From: Candidatus Rokuibacteriota bacterium
GTDB taxonomy: Bacteria > Methylomirabilota > Methylomirabilia > Rokubacteriales > CSP1-6
Assembly (NCBI GenBank): GCA_016188005.1
Contig: JACPIQ010000007.1
Span: forward strand, 44,993 to 108,992
Length of the DNA: 64,000 nucleotides
Direction: 5' to 3'
Positions 17,155 through 26,028 of the stretch are shown here, one piece after another. Below the pieces are notes generated by a model. That model did not search any database. It was given only the letters and a program-made list of their open reading frames with translations, and was not told the origin of the DNA. The position numbers and the translations under genes were made by a program. Position 1 is the stretch's first letter; each line of letters opens with the position of its first letter.

Positions 17155-18062
17155 GCCGCCCTCTTGCGATGCGTCGCCATCAGCCAGGAGACCCGCAGCT
17201 CGTCGAGCGGGTAGTGGCGGAAGGCCGGGTGCAGGCGCTCGAGCGCGAAGTCCGGGGGAAGGGGGGCCAGGGTGTGCCGTGCCACCAGCCGCTCGAACCC
17301 GTGGTCGGCGAACAGCGCCTCCCAGTCGCGGCTGCGCAGCCGGTTGGTGTAGGAGCCGCGGTGGCTCGTCATCAGTTCCCAGACGGGCCGCGAGTACCGG
17401 AGGAAGCGGAGCCAGTCCTGCCCGGGCTGCATGCTGTAGTGGTCACGGAGGTCGATGATGCTGCAGACCACTCCGCCGGGCTTGAGGACCCGCCGGATCT
17501 CGCCGACGAGGGCTGCCGGCTCCCGCACGTGTTCGAGTGCGCTCCGCGACCACACCACGTCGACCGTCTCGCTGTCGACCGGCATCCGGGTGCCGTCGAA
17601 GCGGCGGACTTGCAAGGACGTCTCCGGGATCCGGCGCGCGTCCCCGAACCGCCGGAGGTCGAGGCGGGGCCGGAGCCAGCCGTGCGTGTCGTCCTGCGCG
17701 ATCAGGCGGAGCAGCGCCTCGTAGGTGCTGGGGACGCGAACCTCCTCACCCAGGTACGGCAGCACGTCGAGACCGACCACGCGGCGAGCCCCCAGGAGCA
17801 GCGCCAGGTAGAGGAGGTCTGGCGTCTGGCCCGGCCCCAGCTCGATCACGACCCTGTCCGTCAGCCCCACCGACGCCTCCTCGAGGAGGCTCAGCAGGTC
17901 CCGCAGCACCGTGAGTGCGCGCTCCGGGTCGTGCTCGATCCCGGTGGTGTGATAGCGCCGCGCCAGGACCCGGCCCAGCGGAGAGCGCATCATCAGGTTC
18001 TGCACGACGTGTCGCACCGGGTTGTCGAGAAGGCGGGAGTCCAGGAGGGTGCCAAGGCTCAC
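17151..18062 (-). CDS. Class I SAM-dependent methyltransferase
   Basis: A 303-residue protein. The SAM motif appears as VIELGPGQTPD at about 72-82, followed by ARRVVGLDVLPYL. The second half has DVVWSRSALEHVREP and RVLKPGGVVCSIIDLRDHYS, a Methyltransf_11-like layout. The 70-residue N-terminal helical region and the C-terminal segment ending in SWLMATHRKR are not diagnostic. It sits in a GTGA-coupled run between a glycosyltransferase and another methyltransferase. A glycan-modifying role is inferred from context only. Confidence 0.77.
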   Translation of the reverse strand: MSLGTLLDSRLLDNPVRHVVQNLMMRSPLGRVLARRYHTTGIEHDPERALTVLRDLLSLLEEASVGLTDRVVIELGPGQTPDLLYLALLLGARRVVGLDVLPYLGEEVRVPSTYEALLRLIAQDDTHGWLRPRLDLRRFGDARRIPETSLQVRRFDGTRMPVDSETVDVVWSRSALEHVREPAALVGEIRRVLKPGGVVCSIIDLRDHYSMQPGQDWLRFLRYSRPVWELMTSHRGSYTNRLRSRDWEALFADHGFERLVARHTLAPLPPDFALERLHPAFRHYPLDELRVSWLMATHRKRAA

Positions 18063-18763
18063 GGGGTCAGCGACTCGACGTGGGCCGTCACGATGTAGCA
18101 GATCCCCGAGTGGTCGATGCGGTGGATGTCGAGACGCCGAAAACCCGCGGCCAGGCTCGCCTCCATGATCGCCGCCTCATCGTAGCCGTAGACGGCGCAC
18201 CGGCCGAGGAGGCGATACCGCAGGCGCCGGGCCGGCTCGCGAAACCAGTGCCTCCCGGGGAATGACAGGACAGCGCACCGGCCGACGAGCGGCCGGAGAC
18301 GGGCCAGGAAGCGCGGCGCGTCCGCAACGTAGTCCATCACGCCCATGACCACGCCGTAGTCGAATACCGCCCCGGCCACCCCGGGCGGGCACCCGTCCGG
18401 GAACTCCGCGTCCACGAACTCGCACACGTCGTCGACCCCGAGCGTCCTGGCGCGCGCGCGCGCGTGCGCGACCATCCCCGGCGCGATGTCGAGTCCGACC
18501 ACGCGGCCCGCACCCCGGCGCGCCGCCTCCAGGGAGTAGGTCCCGGTGCCGCAGCCGATGTCGATCACCGTTCTCCCCGAGAGGTCCGCCCCCAGGCGCT
18601 TGAACGTCTCCTCGTATCGCTCGTAGATGTCCCGTCGGAGCGTTCGGTCCACCAGACGCCAGAACGCGTTCCGCCGGCCGCCGTAGAGCGTGTCCCAGGT
18701 CCCGGCGAAGTCCGAGAAGAACGTGCTGACGCGCTCCGCCTGCCGGGGGGGCACGCCCGTCAT
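18059..18763 (-). CDS. Class I SAM-dependent methyltransferase (paralogue of 26029-26682)
   Basis: A 234-residue methyltransferase with motif I VIDIGCGTGTY at 66-76, VVGLDIAPGMV and a GVVMGVMDYVADAPRFL segment. The N-terminal FFSDFAGTWDTLYGGRR and the middle part VLSFPGRHW resemble FSEYAGSFDKLYDGKR and VATFPRWTW in the gene at 26029-26682. These two are therefore related copies on either side of the low-GC boundary. Start is ATG at 18763 in an ATGA overlap with the deacetylase. The acceptor is unknown; UbiG-type O-methylation of a small alcohol is one alternative. Confidence 0.79.
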   Translation of the reverse strand: MTGVPPRQAERVSTFFSDFAGTWDTLYGGRRNAFWRLVDRTLRRDIYERYEETFKRLGADLSGRTVIDIGCGTGTYSLEAARRGAGRVVGLDIAPGMVAHARARARTLGVDDVCEFVDAEFPDGCPPGVAGAVFDYGVVMGVMDYVADAPRFLARLRPLVGRCAVLSFPGRHWFREPARRLRYRLLGRCAVYGYDEAAIMEASLAAGFRRLDIHRIDHSGICYIVTAHVESLTP

Positions 18764-19623
18764 GCCTTCCCTGCTACGAGATCGGGCAGGGTGTTCGCCT
18801 CCAGGTAGTCCACCACCCGGGTGAAGGGAAAGAGCGAGAGGAGGGCGCGCAGCTTCTCCCGCGCGGAGCGCACGCCCGTGTAGGTACGAAGCCGTCGGGC
18901 GAGCGTCATCTCCGCGATCCTCGGGACGATCTCGCCGATCTCGAACGGGTGCAGGTAGACGATCCCCGGAACGCCCCGCCGGTTGGCGGCGGCAAACAGG
19001 GTCTTCGTCAGGAGGAACGGGTAGATCCGCAGGTACCCGCCACCGCCGAACGGGATGTTGCGGTTCAGGAGCCGTACCGTGGACAGCGGCACCTCGATCA
19101 GGCCGTTCGGCATCCGGAACGGCACCGCGGGAAAGCCGCCGATACCGTAGACGTCGTGGAACCCGATGGGATAGACACTCGAGTCGTAGACGAAGCCGAT
19201 CTCCCGCAGCGCGTCGAACACCCAGGCGTTGGCCTCGACGATCGAGAAGTCCGGGGCGCGGAAGCCGTGCACGGGTCGGCCGGACGCGTCCTCGAGCGCC
19301 CGCTTGGCCGCCACGAGGAACCGCTCGACCTCGGGGCGTGGAAAGCCGTAGAGCCGCCGATGGTCGAAGCTGTGGCACGCGATCTCGTGCCCGCCGGCCG
19401 CGATCCGTCTCACCAGGCCGGGCATGTCCCGCCCGATCCGGCCCAGGACGAAGAAAGTCGCTCTCTGGTCGAACTCCTCGAGAAGCTCGAGGATCTTCAG
19501 GGTGTTGACCTCGATCTCCCGCGCCTCCCCCACCTCCGAGATGTACTTCGCGGGGACGTGCATCTGGTCGTGGGAGGCCTCGATGAATCCCTCGATGTCG
19601 AAGGTGAGCAGGTTGGCCACCAT
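18760..19623 (-). CDS. Polysaccharide deacetylase, exosortase-locus (XrtA/DUF3473) type
   Basis: A 287-residue NodB-fold enzyme that removes N- or O-acetyl groups from a polysaccharide. The metal site is visible: Asp9 in TFDIE, and His84 and His88 in HSFDH. The GFRAPDFS arginine motif is near 117-124. The C-terminal HPFEIGEIVP segment is the DUF3473 extension found in deacetylases from PEP-CTERM/exosortase EPS loci. No exosortase or PEP-CTERM protein is in this window. ATG at 19623 shares one base with the GT4 stop (TGATG). No signal peptide is present, so it probably acts in the cytoplasm, or is exported by an unseen route. Confidence 0.87.
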   Translation of the reverse strand: MVANLLTFDIEGFIEASHDQMHVPAKYISEVGEAREIEVNTLKILELLEEFDQRATFFVLGRIGRDMPGLVRRIAAGGHEIACHSFDHRRLYGFPRPEVERFLVAAKRALEDASGRPVHGFRAPDFSIVEANAWVFDALREIGFVYDSSVYPIGFHDVYGIGGFPAVPFRMPNGLIEVPLSTVRLLNRNIPFGGGGYLRIYPFLLTKTLFAAANRRGVPGIVYLHPFEIGEIVPRIAEMTLARRLRTYTGVRSAREKLRALLSLFPFTRVVDYLEANTLPDLVAGKA

Positions 19624-20786
19624 CAGGGGAGTCCGTAGACCTCGGTGATGATGCGCTTGACGATGATCGACTCCGCGAACTCGGTCTCGGCCTTCCAGCG
19701 CGAGCAGCGGCCGAATTTCTCGCGCGTCCCCTCGTCTTCCACCAGGCGTCCGATCGCCCCGGCCAGGGCGGCGGAATCCCGGGCGGGAACCAGGTAGCCG
19801 TTCGTCCCGTCGTCCACGACCTCCCGACACCCTGGCCGGTCGGTGGTGACGATCGGCTTTGCCAGGGCGAGGGCTTCGAGCAGCACGCGAGGGACGCCCT
19901 CTCGGAAGTACGACGGGAGCACGACGGCAGCCGCCAGCGCGAGGATTTCCCTGATGTCCGTCCGGAAGTGGGTCAGCGCGATGAAGTTGGGAGCCGTCTT
20001 GTCCTGGAAATACGCCGGCGGGATCGCGTCGGGGTGGCCGTGTTCGAACGGGCCCACCAGGACGAACCTCACGCTCGGGGCCGTGCTCCGCAGCCGCTCG
20101 GCCGCCTCGATGAACTCCCGGACCCCCTTGCACCAGATCATCCGCGCGACCACCATCACGACCACGGGACCGGCGCCGTCGAGCCCCAGCTCCTGACGAA
20201 GCGCCAGCACCCGTCCGGGGTCGACCGACTCCGGTGAGTACTGCTCCACGTCCACCCCGCCCCCGCGGATCAGCACCGCTCGGTCGCGTCCCACGAGCCC
20301 CCGGGCGATGAAGAACGCCATGTCGTCGGGGTTCTGAAACCAGACCTTGTCGCTCAGGCGACCGCTCAGCCTCAGCAGCTCGAGGATGAGCCACGCGAGC
20401 GCCTTGAGCCGCACGCCAGGCTCGCTCACGAAGAATGGGTAGCCCAGTCCTGGAACCAGCGAGACCACCCACGGGACGCGCGCCAGCCGTGCCGCGATGC
20501 TCCCGAAGACCGCCGGCTTGATCTGCATGTTGTGCACGATGTCGTAGCGGCCCCGGCGAAAAACGCGGTAGAGACGGATCATCGTCAGGAAGTCGTTCCC
20601 GGGGTTCATGAAGCGATCCATGGGGACGGCGATGTGCCGGGCGCCCAGGGCCTCCAGCTTCGCGACGTAGGGGCCGGGCGGCGTCACCGTCGTCACGTCG
20701 TGCCCTCTCCGGAGCAACGCAGTGATGAGGCCGCCGCGGAAGTGCCACATCGTGAAGTCGTCGTTGATCACGAGCGCGATCTTCAT
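19623..20786 (-). CDS. Family 4 glycosyltransferase
   Basis: A 387-residue GT-B enzyme. The N-terminal half starts LVINDDFTMWHFRGGLI and contains HNMQIKPAVFG. The C-terminal donor domain shows VVMVVARMIWCKGVREFI, PSYFREGVPRVLLEALA (the E-x7-E retaining motif) and DRPGCREVVDDGTNGYLV. The beginning resembles WbpL/PglA-type transferases that add GalNAc or similar sugars. The ATG at 20786 overlaps the upstream GT4 gene as ATGA, and the end abuts the deacetylase. Inverted or retained linkage cannot be assigned beyond the family rule (retaining). Confidence 0.88.
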   Translation of the reverse strand: MKIALVINDDFTMWHFRGGLITALLRRGHDVTTVTPPGPYVAKLEALGARHIAVPMDRFMNPGNDFLTMIRLYRVFRRGRYDIVHNMQIKPAVFGSIAARLARVPWVVSLVPGLGYPFFVSEPGVRLKALAWLILELLRLSGRLSDKVWFQNPDDMAFFIARGLVGRDRAVLIRGGGVDVEQYSPESVDPGRVLALRQELGLDGAGPVVVMVVARMIWCKGVREFIEAAERLRSTAPSVRFVLVGPFEHGHPDAIPPAYFQDKTAPNFIALTHFRTDIREILALAAAVVLPSYFREGVPRVLLEALALAKPIVTTDRPGCREVVDDGTNGYLVPARDSAALAGAIGRLVEDEGTREKFGRCSRWKAETEFAESIIVKRIITEVYGLP

Positions 20787-21946
20787 GCCGCCCGCGCCCT
20801 CACCCAGCGGCCGGCGCCGGCATCGAACGACAGGCCGAGGACGCGCAAGACCGCCTCGTCCAGCACCCCTTCGAACGCGCGCGCCATGGTCCGGGCATCG
20901 TACAGCCGGAGCGCTCGCTCGCGCCCGGCCCTCCCCAGCTTCGCTCTCAGCATCGGGTCCCGGATGAGCGTGTCCAGGCGATCGGCGAGCGCTGCTGCGT
21001 TCCCCGGGGCGACGAGGAGACCGGTCTCTCCGTCCACCACCGAGCCCGTGATACCCCCGACGCCGCTGGCCACGACGGGCAGCTCCATCGCCATCGCCTC
21101 CACCACCGCGATACACAGCCCTTCCCAGAGCGAAGGCTGGACGTAGACGTCCAGGCCGGCGAGGAATGGCCAGATGTCGCTCCGATGCCCGACGAGGCGG
21201 CACTGCGCGTCGAGCCCGAGCCGCAGGATCTCCGCTCGGAGCGCCGCCTCCCCGGGCCCGGCGCCCGCCACCTCCACCGACACGTTGTCCAGACCGCGGT
21301 CGAGGAGTAGACGCATCGCCGCCAGGAGCACCGGGTATCCCTTCTGCTCGCGAAGCTTGCCGAGCGAGCCGATGACCACGCCCGCCCGCGCGGACCGCGG
21401 CGCCGGCTGCGGGATCTCGTCGAGGTCGAGCCCGCCGATGATGACGGAGCGCAGCCGGGCCGGCGCGACGCCGAGCCGGCGGGTGACGACGTCGCCGACC
21501 CGATCGGAGTCGGCGATCACCACATCAGCGAGGCGCTGGGTGAGTCGGTTCAGCGCGACCCGGATGGGACCGCCAAGGTTCTCGTTGTGCTCCCAGGTGA
21601 GGACCACCGGCACCCCGCTCAGCCTGCCGAGCACACGCCCCAGGATGCTGGCGTGGAAGAGCGAGCCGCAGAGGACGTCGGGGCGCTCCCCCCTGAGAAG
21701 ACTCAGCAGCTTCAGGATCGACCCCGTGGCCGCGAGCCTGGACGTGATCCCGAGGCGCACAACCCTGATCCCGTGCTCGGAGAGCCGTCCCGGGATTCCT
21801 TCCTCGCCGACCCCGGGGGAGAGCGCCACGACCACGCTCGCATACTTCCGGCGGTCGAGGTTCTTCAGGATGCGGAACATCCCGACCTCGGCACCGCCCC
21901 CCCCGAGCGAATTGATCAGGTAGAGGAGGCGCAGACGCTCCTTCAC
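20783..21946 (-). CDS. Family 4 glycosyltransferase
   Basis: A 387-residue GT-B enzyme. The acceptor half begins LLYLINSLGGGGAEVGM, the donor half has GVVIGSLGKLREQKG, and the retaining motif is SLWEGLCIAVVEAMA, followed by GVGGITGSVVDGETGLLV. This pattern is typical of PssF/WbnK/TuaC-like transferases in exopolysaccharide clusters. It is the first gene of the tightly coupled run going left: 88 bases separate it from the frameshifted secreted protein gene upstream, so a promoter for the run may lie there, although no clear -35/-10 pair was seen. Confidence 0.88.
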   Translation of the reverse strand: MKERLRLLYLINSLGGGGAEVGMFRILKNLDRRKYASVVVALSPGVGEEGIPGRLSEHGIRVVRLGITSRLAATGSILKLLSLLRGERPDVLCGSLFHASILGRVLGRLSGVPVVLTWEHNENLGGPIRVALNRLTQRLADVVIADSDRVGDVVTRRLGVAPARLRSVIIGGLDLDEIPQPAPRSARAGVVIGSLGKLREQKGYPVLLAAMRLLLDRGLDNVSVEVAGAGPGEAALRAEILRLGLDAQCRLVGHRSDIWPFLAGLDVYVQPSLWEGLCIAVVEAMAMELPVVASGVGGITGSVVDGETGLLVAPGNAAALADRLDTLIRDPMLRAKLGRAGRERALRLYDARTMARAFEGVLDEAVLRVLGLSFDAGAGRWVRARAA

Positions 21947-22034
21947 GGGCTCTCCAGGGTGGCCGCGTGGCCCGCGTCAACCCGCGCTCGGAGGTCCAGC
22001 CACACCCGACGTCGAGGTGCCATCGGGAGAGACC

Positions 22035-23088
22035 CTACTGCAAGGTCAGCAACACGAGGATCTCGCCGCGCCCTTCGGCGAGTGGCTCCAGCGCCTTCCC
22101 CAGAACAGTGCCCGGGCGATGCAGCGCGATCCCCGACACACTCACGGGCGTGGATCGCATGGCGTGGCCGGGCGTCGGGCTCGTGACGAGCAGGTCGCCG
22201 ACGGCAATGGCCCCGTGCGCCGCATCCACCTTCACGCGGACCCGGCCGCTGTGAGCCACCATGACCTTGTTCGCGCCCGCCTCGCCCAGCACGATCCCGG
22301 GCTTCGGCGACACCACTCCCGCCACTCTCGAGTCGTAGGCCCGGTCCGACGGCCCGACGCCCCCCGCATGCGTCGCATCGAGCACGATGACCGTGCCCGG
22401 CCCCGGCATGGACGGCGCCAGCACCCACTCGGCGATGTCCTGGTACCGCGCGGCGATGTTGCCGCCGAACGTCGCGTCGCCGCTGACGTGGAGGGTCGCC
22501 CCCACCCGCGTCGCCGCCCCCGCCGGGGAGAGCACCACCTCGTCCGACGGGTTCACCCGCAGCATGGCCACCGTGCCACTCGCCGCGGCATTCGCGCCCC
22601 GGAGGCTCTTCCCGTTGGCGAGGACCAGCTCGCCGCCGGCGGCGCCACTCGTGGAGCCAGGGGACCCGACGCCAACCACCCCATGGGAGTTTCCCAGGTC
22701 CACGCTCGCCGCGCCTGGGCCAACGAACAGGTCGTCCGACGCGCCCAGCTCGAGGACGTTCGTGGTCCCGGTCCCGCTGCCGTTCGCCCAGCGGAGCCGC
22801 CGGCCGTTCCCCAGGATGAGATCGCCCGCCCCGGCCCCCGTCAGCGCGCGCGGGGCGCCGATCGCGACCGGCCCGTCGAGGCCCCCGCCGATGTAGATCG
22901 GGTTGCTCGGCGCGTTGTCGACCTCGATCAGCCGCACCGTGGCGCTGCCGTGGGGTCGTCCCGACGATGAACGTCGAGCCGACGCGGACCTCGTCCTCGA
23001 ACTCCGTCGCCTGCGCGATCCACACGCCGGCCAGCATCACGATGACGGCCCCGCCGACGAGCATCCTCACGCCACGCCTCTGCCTCAT
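22035..23088 (-). pseudogene. Secreted glycine-rich repeat protein with an apparent frameshift
   Basis: The ATG at 23088 has a GGAGGC site and opens a good signal peptide (VRMLVGGAVIVMLAGVWIAQA), ending near residue 27. The frame then reads TEFEDEVRVGSTFIVGT before losing sense at about 22951-22964. From there another frame carries a coherent 300-residue protein to the stop at 22035. One extra base near GACGACCCC would join the two parts smoothly. The body has two similar stretches of about 40 residues (GDLILGNGRRLRWAN and GELVLANGKSLRGAN). It also has a C-terminal domain, GKALEPLAEGRGEILVLLTLQ, reminiscent of tail-fibre and secreted beta-structured proteins. Possibly a surface or matrix protein. 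The shift could be biological or a sequencing or assembly error. Confidence 0.65.
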
Positions 23089-23154
23089 GGATGCCTCCTC
23101 CGTTCTCCCGGAGCGTCCGGCGTCATCCCAGGGAGCATCGCGGCCGGTGGGTCG

Positions 23155-24036
23155 TCACCGCCGAGCGGGGGCTCCGCTCGGGTCGCGCCACGCAGACAGG
23201 TCCAGTCCCGTCAGGCGCTGGAGCTCGCGGTTCGGCTCCTCGAAGAGGATGGCCAGCTCCCCCTCGATCTCACGCGGGAGCGGCTCGTACTCCACGGGCC
23301 TGCGGTTCCACCGATAGTAGAGTGTGGCGATGCGCGTCCACTTGACGAACTCCAGGAGAAGCACTCCCGGCCGGTATCGGTTGATCACGTCGGTACTGCG
23401 CTGGATCACCCTGTACAGCAGCACGTTCTGCCAGGCGCCGGCCTCGTTGTGCCTTCGACGGAGCGACGGCGGCGAGAAGGCGGGGTCGACGCCCAGGTAC
23501 TCGAAGAGCGTCCGGAGCATCCGTTCGGGGTCCCGCCGCATCTCCTCGTAGACGAGGACGAGAAGCTGCTCCCGCGGAAAGAGATCGAGGTACTTCCGCA
23601 GGTGCTTGGCGTAGAGGCTCCTCTCGACGTATCGGTTCCCCGGCTTGAGCAGAACCTCGACCCCCTGCTCGGTGTCCCCCTTCAGCCGATCCATCCAGTA
23701 ATGGGAGTGCGCCCGTGCGATCGGCTCCCGCACGATGGCGACCAGTTTCGCCCCCGGCAGCGTCCCCTGGATGCGCCGGGGAGCCCAGTCGTCGTGAAGG
23801 TACGTCGGCGTGACCTCACCGACGGCCGGCTCGTGGCGGGCGTGTCGGAAGAAGAGGCTGTACCAGTCGAGCCCTCGCCGGAACGCGTCCACCTCGCGTC
23901 CCACGGAATCGTGCCGGTCGAAGAAGTGGACCTCCTTCATCCGCGGCACGTACACTTCGGGGTGCTCCTGCAGGCAGAAGTAGAGCCAGGTCGTCCCGGT
24001 CTTCTCCGCGCCGAGCACCAGGAAGTTCGGCAGCAT
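23155..24036 (-). CDS. PAPS-dependent sulfotransferase
   Basis: Transfers sulfate from PAPS to a hydroxyl or amine, here presumably of a glycan. The protein has 293 residues. The 5'-phosphosulfate loop is GAEKTGTT at 9-16 and the 3'-phosphate site is VREPIARAHSHY at about 103-114, both characteristic of PF00685 sulfotransferases. KEVHFFD and GEVTPTYL are also conserved; they resemble heparan-type and NodH-like enzymes. A second sulfotransferase (33171-34328) and an APS kinase gene (52322-53044) are in the same locus, which supports a sulfated polysaccharide. There are gaps of about 70 bases on both sides, so it may be transcribed separately. Confidence 0.85.
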   Translation of the reverse strand: MLPNFLVLGAEKTGTTWLYFCLQEHPEVYVPRMKEVHFFDRHDSVGREVDAFRRGLDWYSLFFRHARHEPAVGEVTPTYLHDDWAPRRIQGTLPGAKLVAIVREPIARAHSHYWMDRLKGDTEQGVEVLLKPGNRYVERSLYAKHLRKYLDLFPREQLLVLVYEEMRRDPERMLRTLFEYLGVDPAFSPPSLRRRHNEAGAWQNVLLYRVIQRSTDVINRYRPGVLLLEFVKWTRIATLYYRWNRRPVEYEPLPREIEGELAILFEEPNRELQRLTGLDLSAWRDPSGAPARR

Positions 24037-24107
24037 CGGTCAGGGTCGCCCTGCCAGTGGCGCGATGCCAACAGCACCAAAGAGAGAGCCTCGCGCCAGC
24101 GTCATTT

Positions 24108-24776
24108 CTATCTGGACTTCCCCCGTCGGTACTCGCACCTCCCTCTGAGGACAATCCAGAGGGTATAAGCCAGCAGTCGTAGGTCCAGCGAGAGACTTTG
24201 CTTCCGGATATACAGGAGGTCGTATCGAAACTTTTGTCGTCGCGGAATGTCCCTGGAGGCATAGACCTGCGCCAAGCCGGTGAGGCCTGGCCTGACCGTA
24301 TGCCGCTCCTGAAAACCAGGGAGTTTCTCGAGCGCTACCAAGTCGCCACTACCGTGAACCTCGGTCTCCTCCGGCATCAACGCCCGCGGACCCACGAAGC
24401 TCATATCGCCTCGCATGATGTTCCAGAACTGCGGTAGCTCATCGAGAGCGGTTGCCCGAAGGAATCGTCCCACTCGGGTCGCTCGCGAATGCCCAGTGGA
24501 CGCCCGCAGCCGCTCGGTTCTCTTGTGCACGCCTCGCACCATGGAACGGAACTTCCAGGTTCGGAACCGCCGGCCATGCCTTCCCACCCGCTCCTGCAAG
24601 TAGAAGATGGGGTGGCCATCATCGAGCACAATCGCGACAGCAATGAGGAGCCAAAGCGGGACCGAAAAGACGAGGCCAACCGTGGCCATTGCAAGATCGA
24701 ATGGCCGCTTGACACTTGGCTCTCTGCCCAATGCGAAGATCGATCTTATCGGCCCGCCAACCTCAGAAAAGCACAA
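24108..24776 (-). CDS. Initiating phosphoglycosyltransferase, copy 3 (low-GC segment)
   Basis: A 222-residue sugar-phosphate transferase of the WbaP/WcaJ catalytic type. Hydrophobic segment 31-52, QERVGRHGRRFRTWKFRSM at 61-79, the catalytic Asp112-Glu113 (LDELPQF) and VGPRALMPEE near 127-136. PGLTGLAQV is the standard C-terminal motif, which the two copies near 10 kb lack, so this copy belongs to a different subgroup. The start given is a TTG overlapping the radical SAM gene by 14 bases. The true start could be slightly further in, since the family normally begins near KRPFDLA at 23. It has lower GC than the other two copies. Confidence 0.85.
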   Translation of the reverse strand: MCFSEVGGPIRSIFALGREPSVKRPFDLAMATVGLVFSVPLWLLIAVAIVLDDGHPIFYLQERVGRHGRRFRTWKFRSMVRGVHKRTERLRASTGHSRATRVGRFLRATALDELPQFWNIMRGDMSFVGPRALMPEETEVHGSGDLVALEKLPGFQERHTVRPGLTGLAQVYASRDIPRRQKFRYDLLYIRKQSLSLDLRLLAYTLWIVLRGRCEYRRGKSR

Positions 24777-26007
24777 CCGCTCCTGCCAACAGATGGCGGA
24801 TATCAGAAACGTGTGGACGATACGGGTTCGAGCATGTCGAACGGAACGAGGTCAGGGTGCTGAGCCCGCAGCCTAGCGAGAATGCGGGGTAGTTTTCCGC
24901 TTCCTTGCGGTCGATGTATTCGCCCTGGTTGGTCCTGTTGACCGCCGAACATCCGTGGCAAAATGACGCCTCAAGTTCCCCGGTCTGGCTGGCATGCCCT
25001 GGATTCGACACCACCCGGCGGATGGCTTGGTACGCTCCGTTGTTCCAGACCCCGCGCACCCCAGACTCGAATACATTGCCAAGAATGTGTTCTGTGCGGC
25101 GTTCCGTGTACTGCTCCCCGATGCGGTGGACACAACAAGGAATCACATCGCCGTTGTACTTGATCAGCATCAACACATAAGGCCAATAACACCGTGGAAT
25201 CGGCCGCGTGACCTTCGGCCCGTGGATGACGTATTCCGACACCACCCGATCGGCCCAGTTGTCCTTGTACCCTTCATACGTGAAGAAGTCGTCTGCTCCA
25301 AGCTCTCGCGTCATGCACCGAACCGCTTGGACCTGGTGCCGGTTGTGGGGGAACGAGAGACATTGAATTTCGATCTTTGGATACCGCAGGTCGTGACGGT
25401 TGCGGTACTCGGCGAGGCGCCGGAGGTTGGAGAGCACCCAGTCCAGCCGACCGCCCACACGGGAAACCCCGTAGAGTTCCTGGGTCGCTCCATCGATGCA
25501 GATCGTCAGATGGGTGACCCCGCTTTCGGCAATGTGGGCGATGCGTTGATCAGAGAACGGGAAACTGAAGCTTGTGCTCAAATGGACGTTGACGCGTGCA
25601 TCAAAGGCCAGCCGGCAAAAGCTATCGACCTCCGAATGGGCGTATGGGTCGCCCATATAGTACATCGAGATCGCCAGAGCCCGCTCGCGGGCCTCGTTCA
25701 CAATGCCTTCAAACTGTCCGCGGCTCATGCGGCCTCTCAAACGTTGTTGGTCGAGCGGGCCGCCATCGCCGCGTGGCTTGGCATGCACACAGATGGTACA
25801 GGCCATATGACAGCGCGGCGAAATGTCTACTTTCAGGATTAGTGGGTACGACCGCAGGATTTCCCGCTTGGCGAGGAACTGAAAGCTCGCCGAGCCCATT
25901 TCCAGGGCCTTGCGGAGGGTCAGGTTCTCGTTCATCCACCCTTGCCGGCGCAGGTAGTCCACCACCAGCCATTTTCTCAACTTCGACAAATCCATCGGGT
26001 TTCTCAT
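24763..26007 (-). CDS. Radical SAM/SPASM enzyme
   Basis: A 414-residue protein. The iron-sulfur motif C-x3-C-x2-C is at Cys66, Cys70 and Cys73 (CHMACTIC). YYMGDPYAHSE and LTICIDGATQELYGVSRVGG are typical of the barrel. A C-terminal SPASM-like set of cysteines (CYWPY near 270, IPCCVHR near 295, CHGC near 363) would bind extra clusters. It would generate a 5'-deoxyadenosyl radical to oxidise, epimerise or crosslink a substrate; SPASM members mostly act on peptides or carbohydrates. The ATG at 26007 lies 21 bases after the methyltransferase gene. No small precursor peptide gene was found nearby, so a glycan or lipid-carrier substrate is my guess. Confidence 0.83.
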   Translation of the reverse strand: MRNPMDLSKLRKWLVVDYLRRQGWMNENLTLRKALEMGSASFQFLAKREILRSYPLILKVDISPRCHMACTICVHAKPRGDGGPLDQQRLRGRMSRGQFEGIVNEARERALAISMYYMGDPYAHSEVDSFCRLAFDARVNVHLSTSFSFPFSDQRIAHIAESGVTHLTICIDGATQELYGVSRVGGRLDWVLSNLRRLAEYRNRHDLRYPKIEIQCLSFPHNRHQVQAVRCMTRELGADDFFTYEGYKDNWADRVVSEYVIHGPKVTRPIPRCYWPYVLMLIKYNGDVIPCCVHRIGEQYTERRTEHILGNVFESGVRGVWNNGAYQAIRRVVSNPGHASQTGELEASFCHGCSAVNRTNQGEYIDRKEAENYPAFSLGCGLSTLTSFRSTCSNPYRPHVSDIRHLLAGAVVLF

Positions 26008-26028
26008 TCGATTCGGCCACGTGGCACA

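Noticed and set aside
22035..22937. Independent gene starting at the GTG at 22937
   Set aside because: There is no ribosome-binding site before it, and the upstream frame supplies a well-formed signal peptide ending exactly where this frame takes over, so a frameshift fits better.
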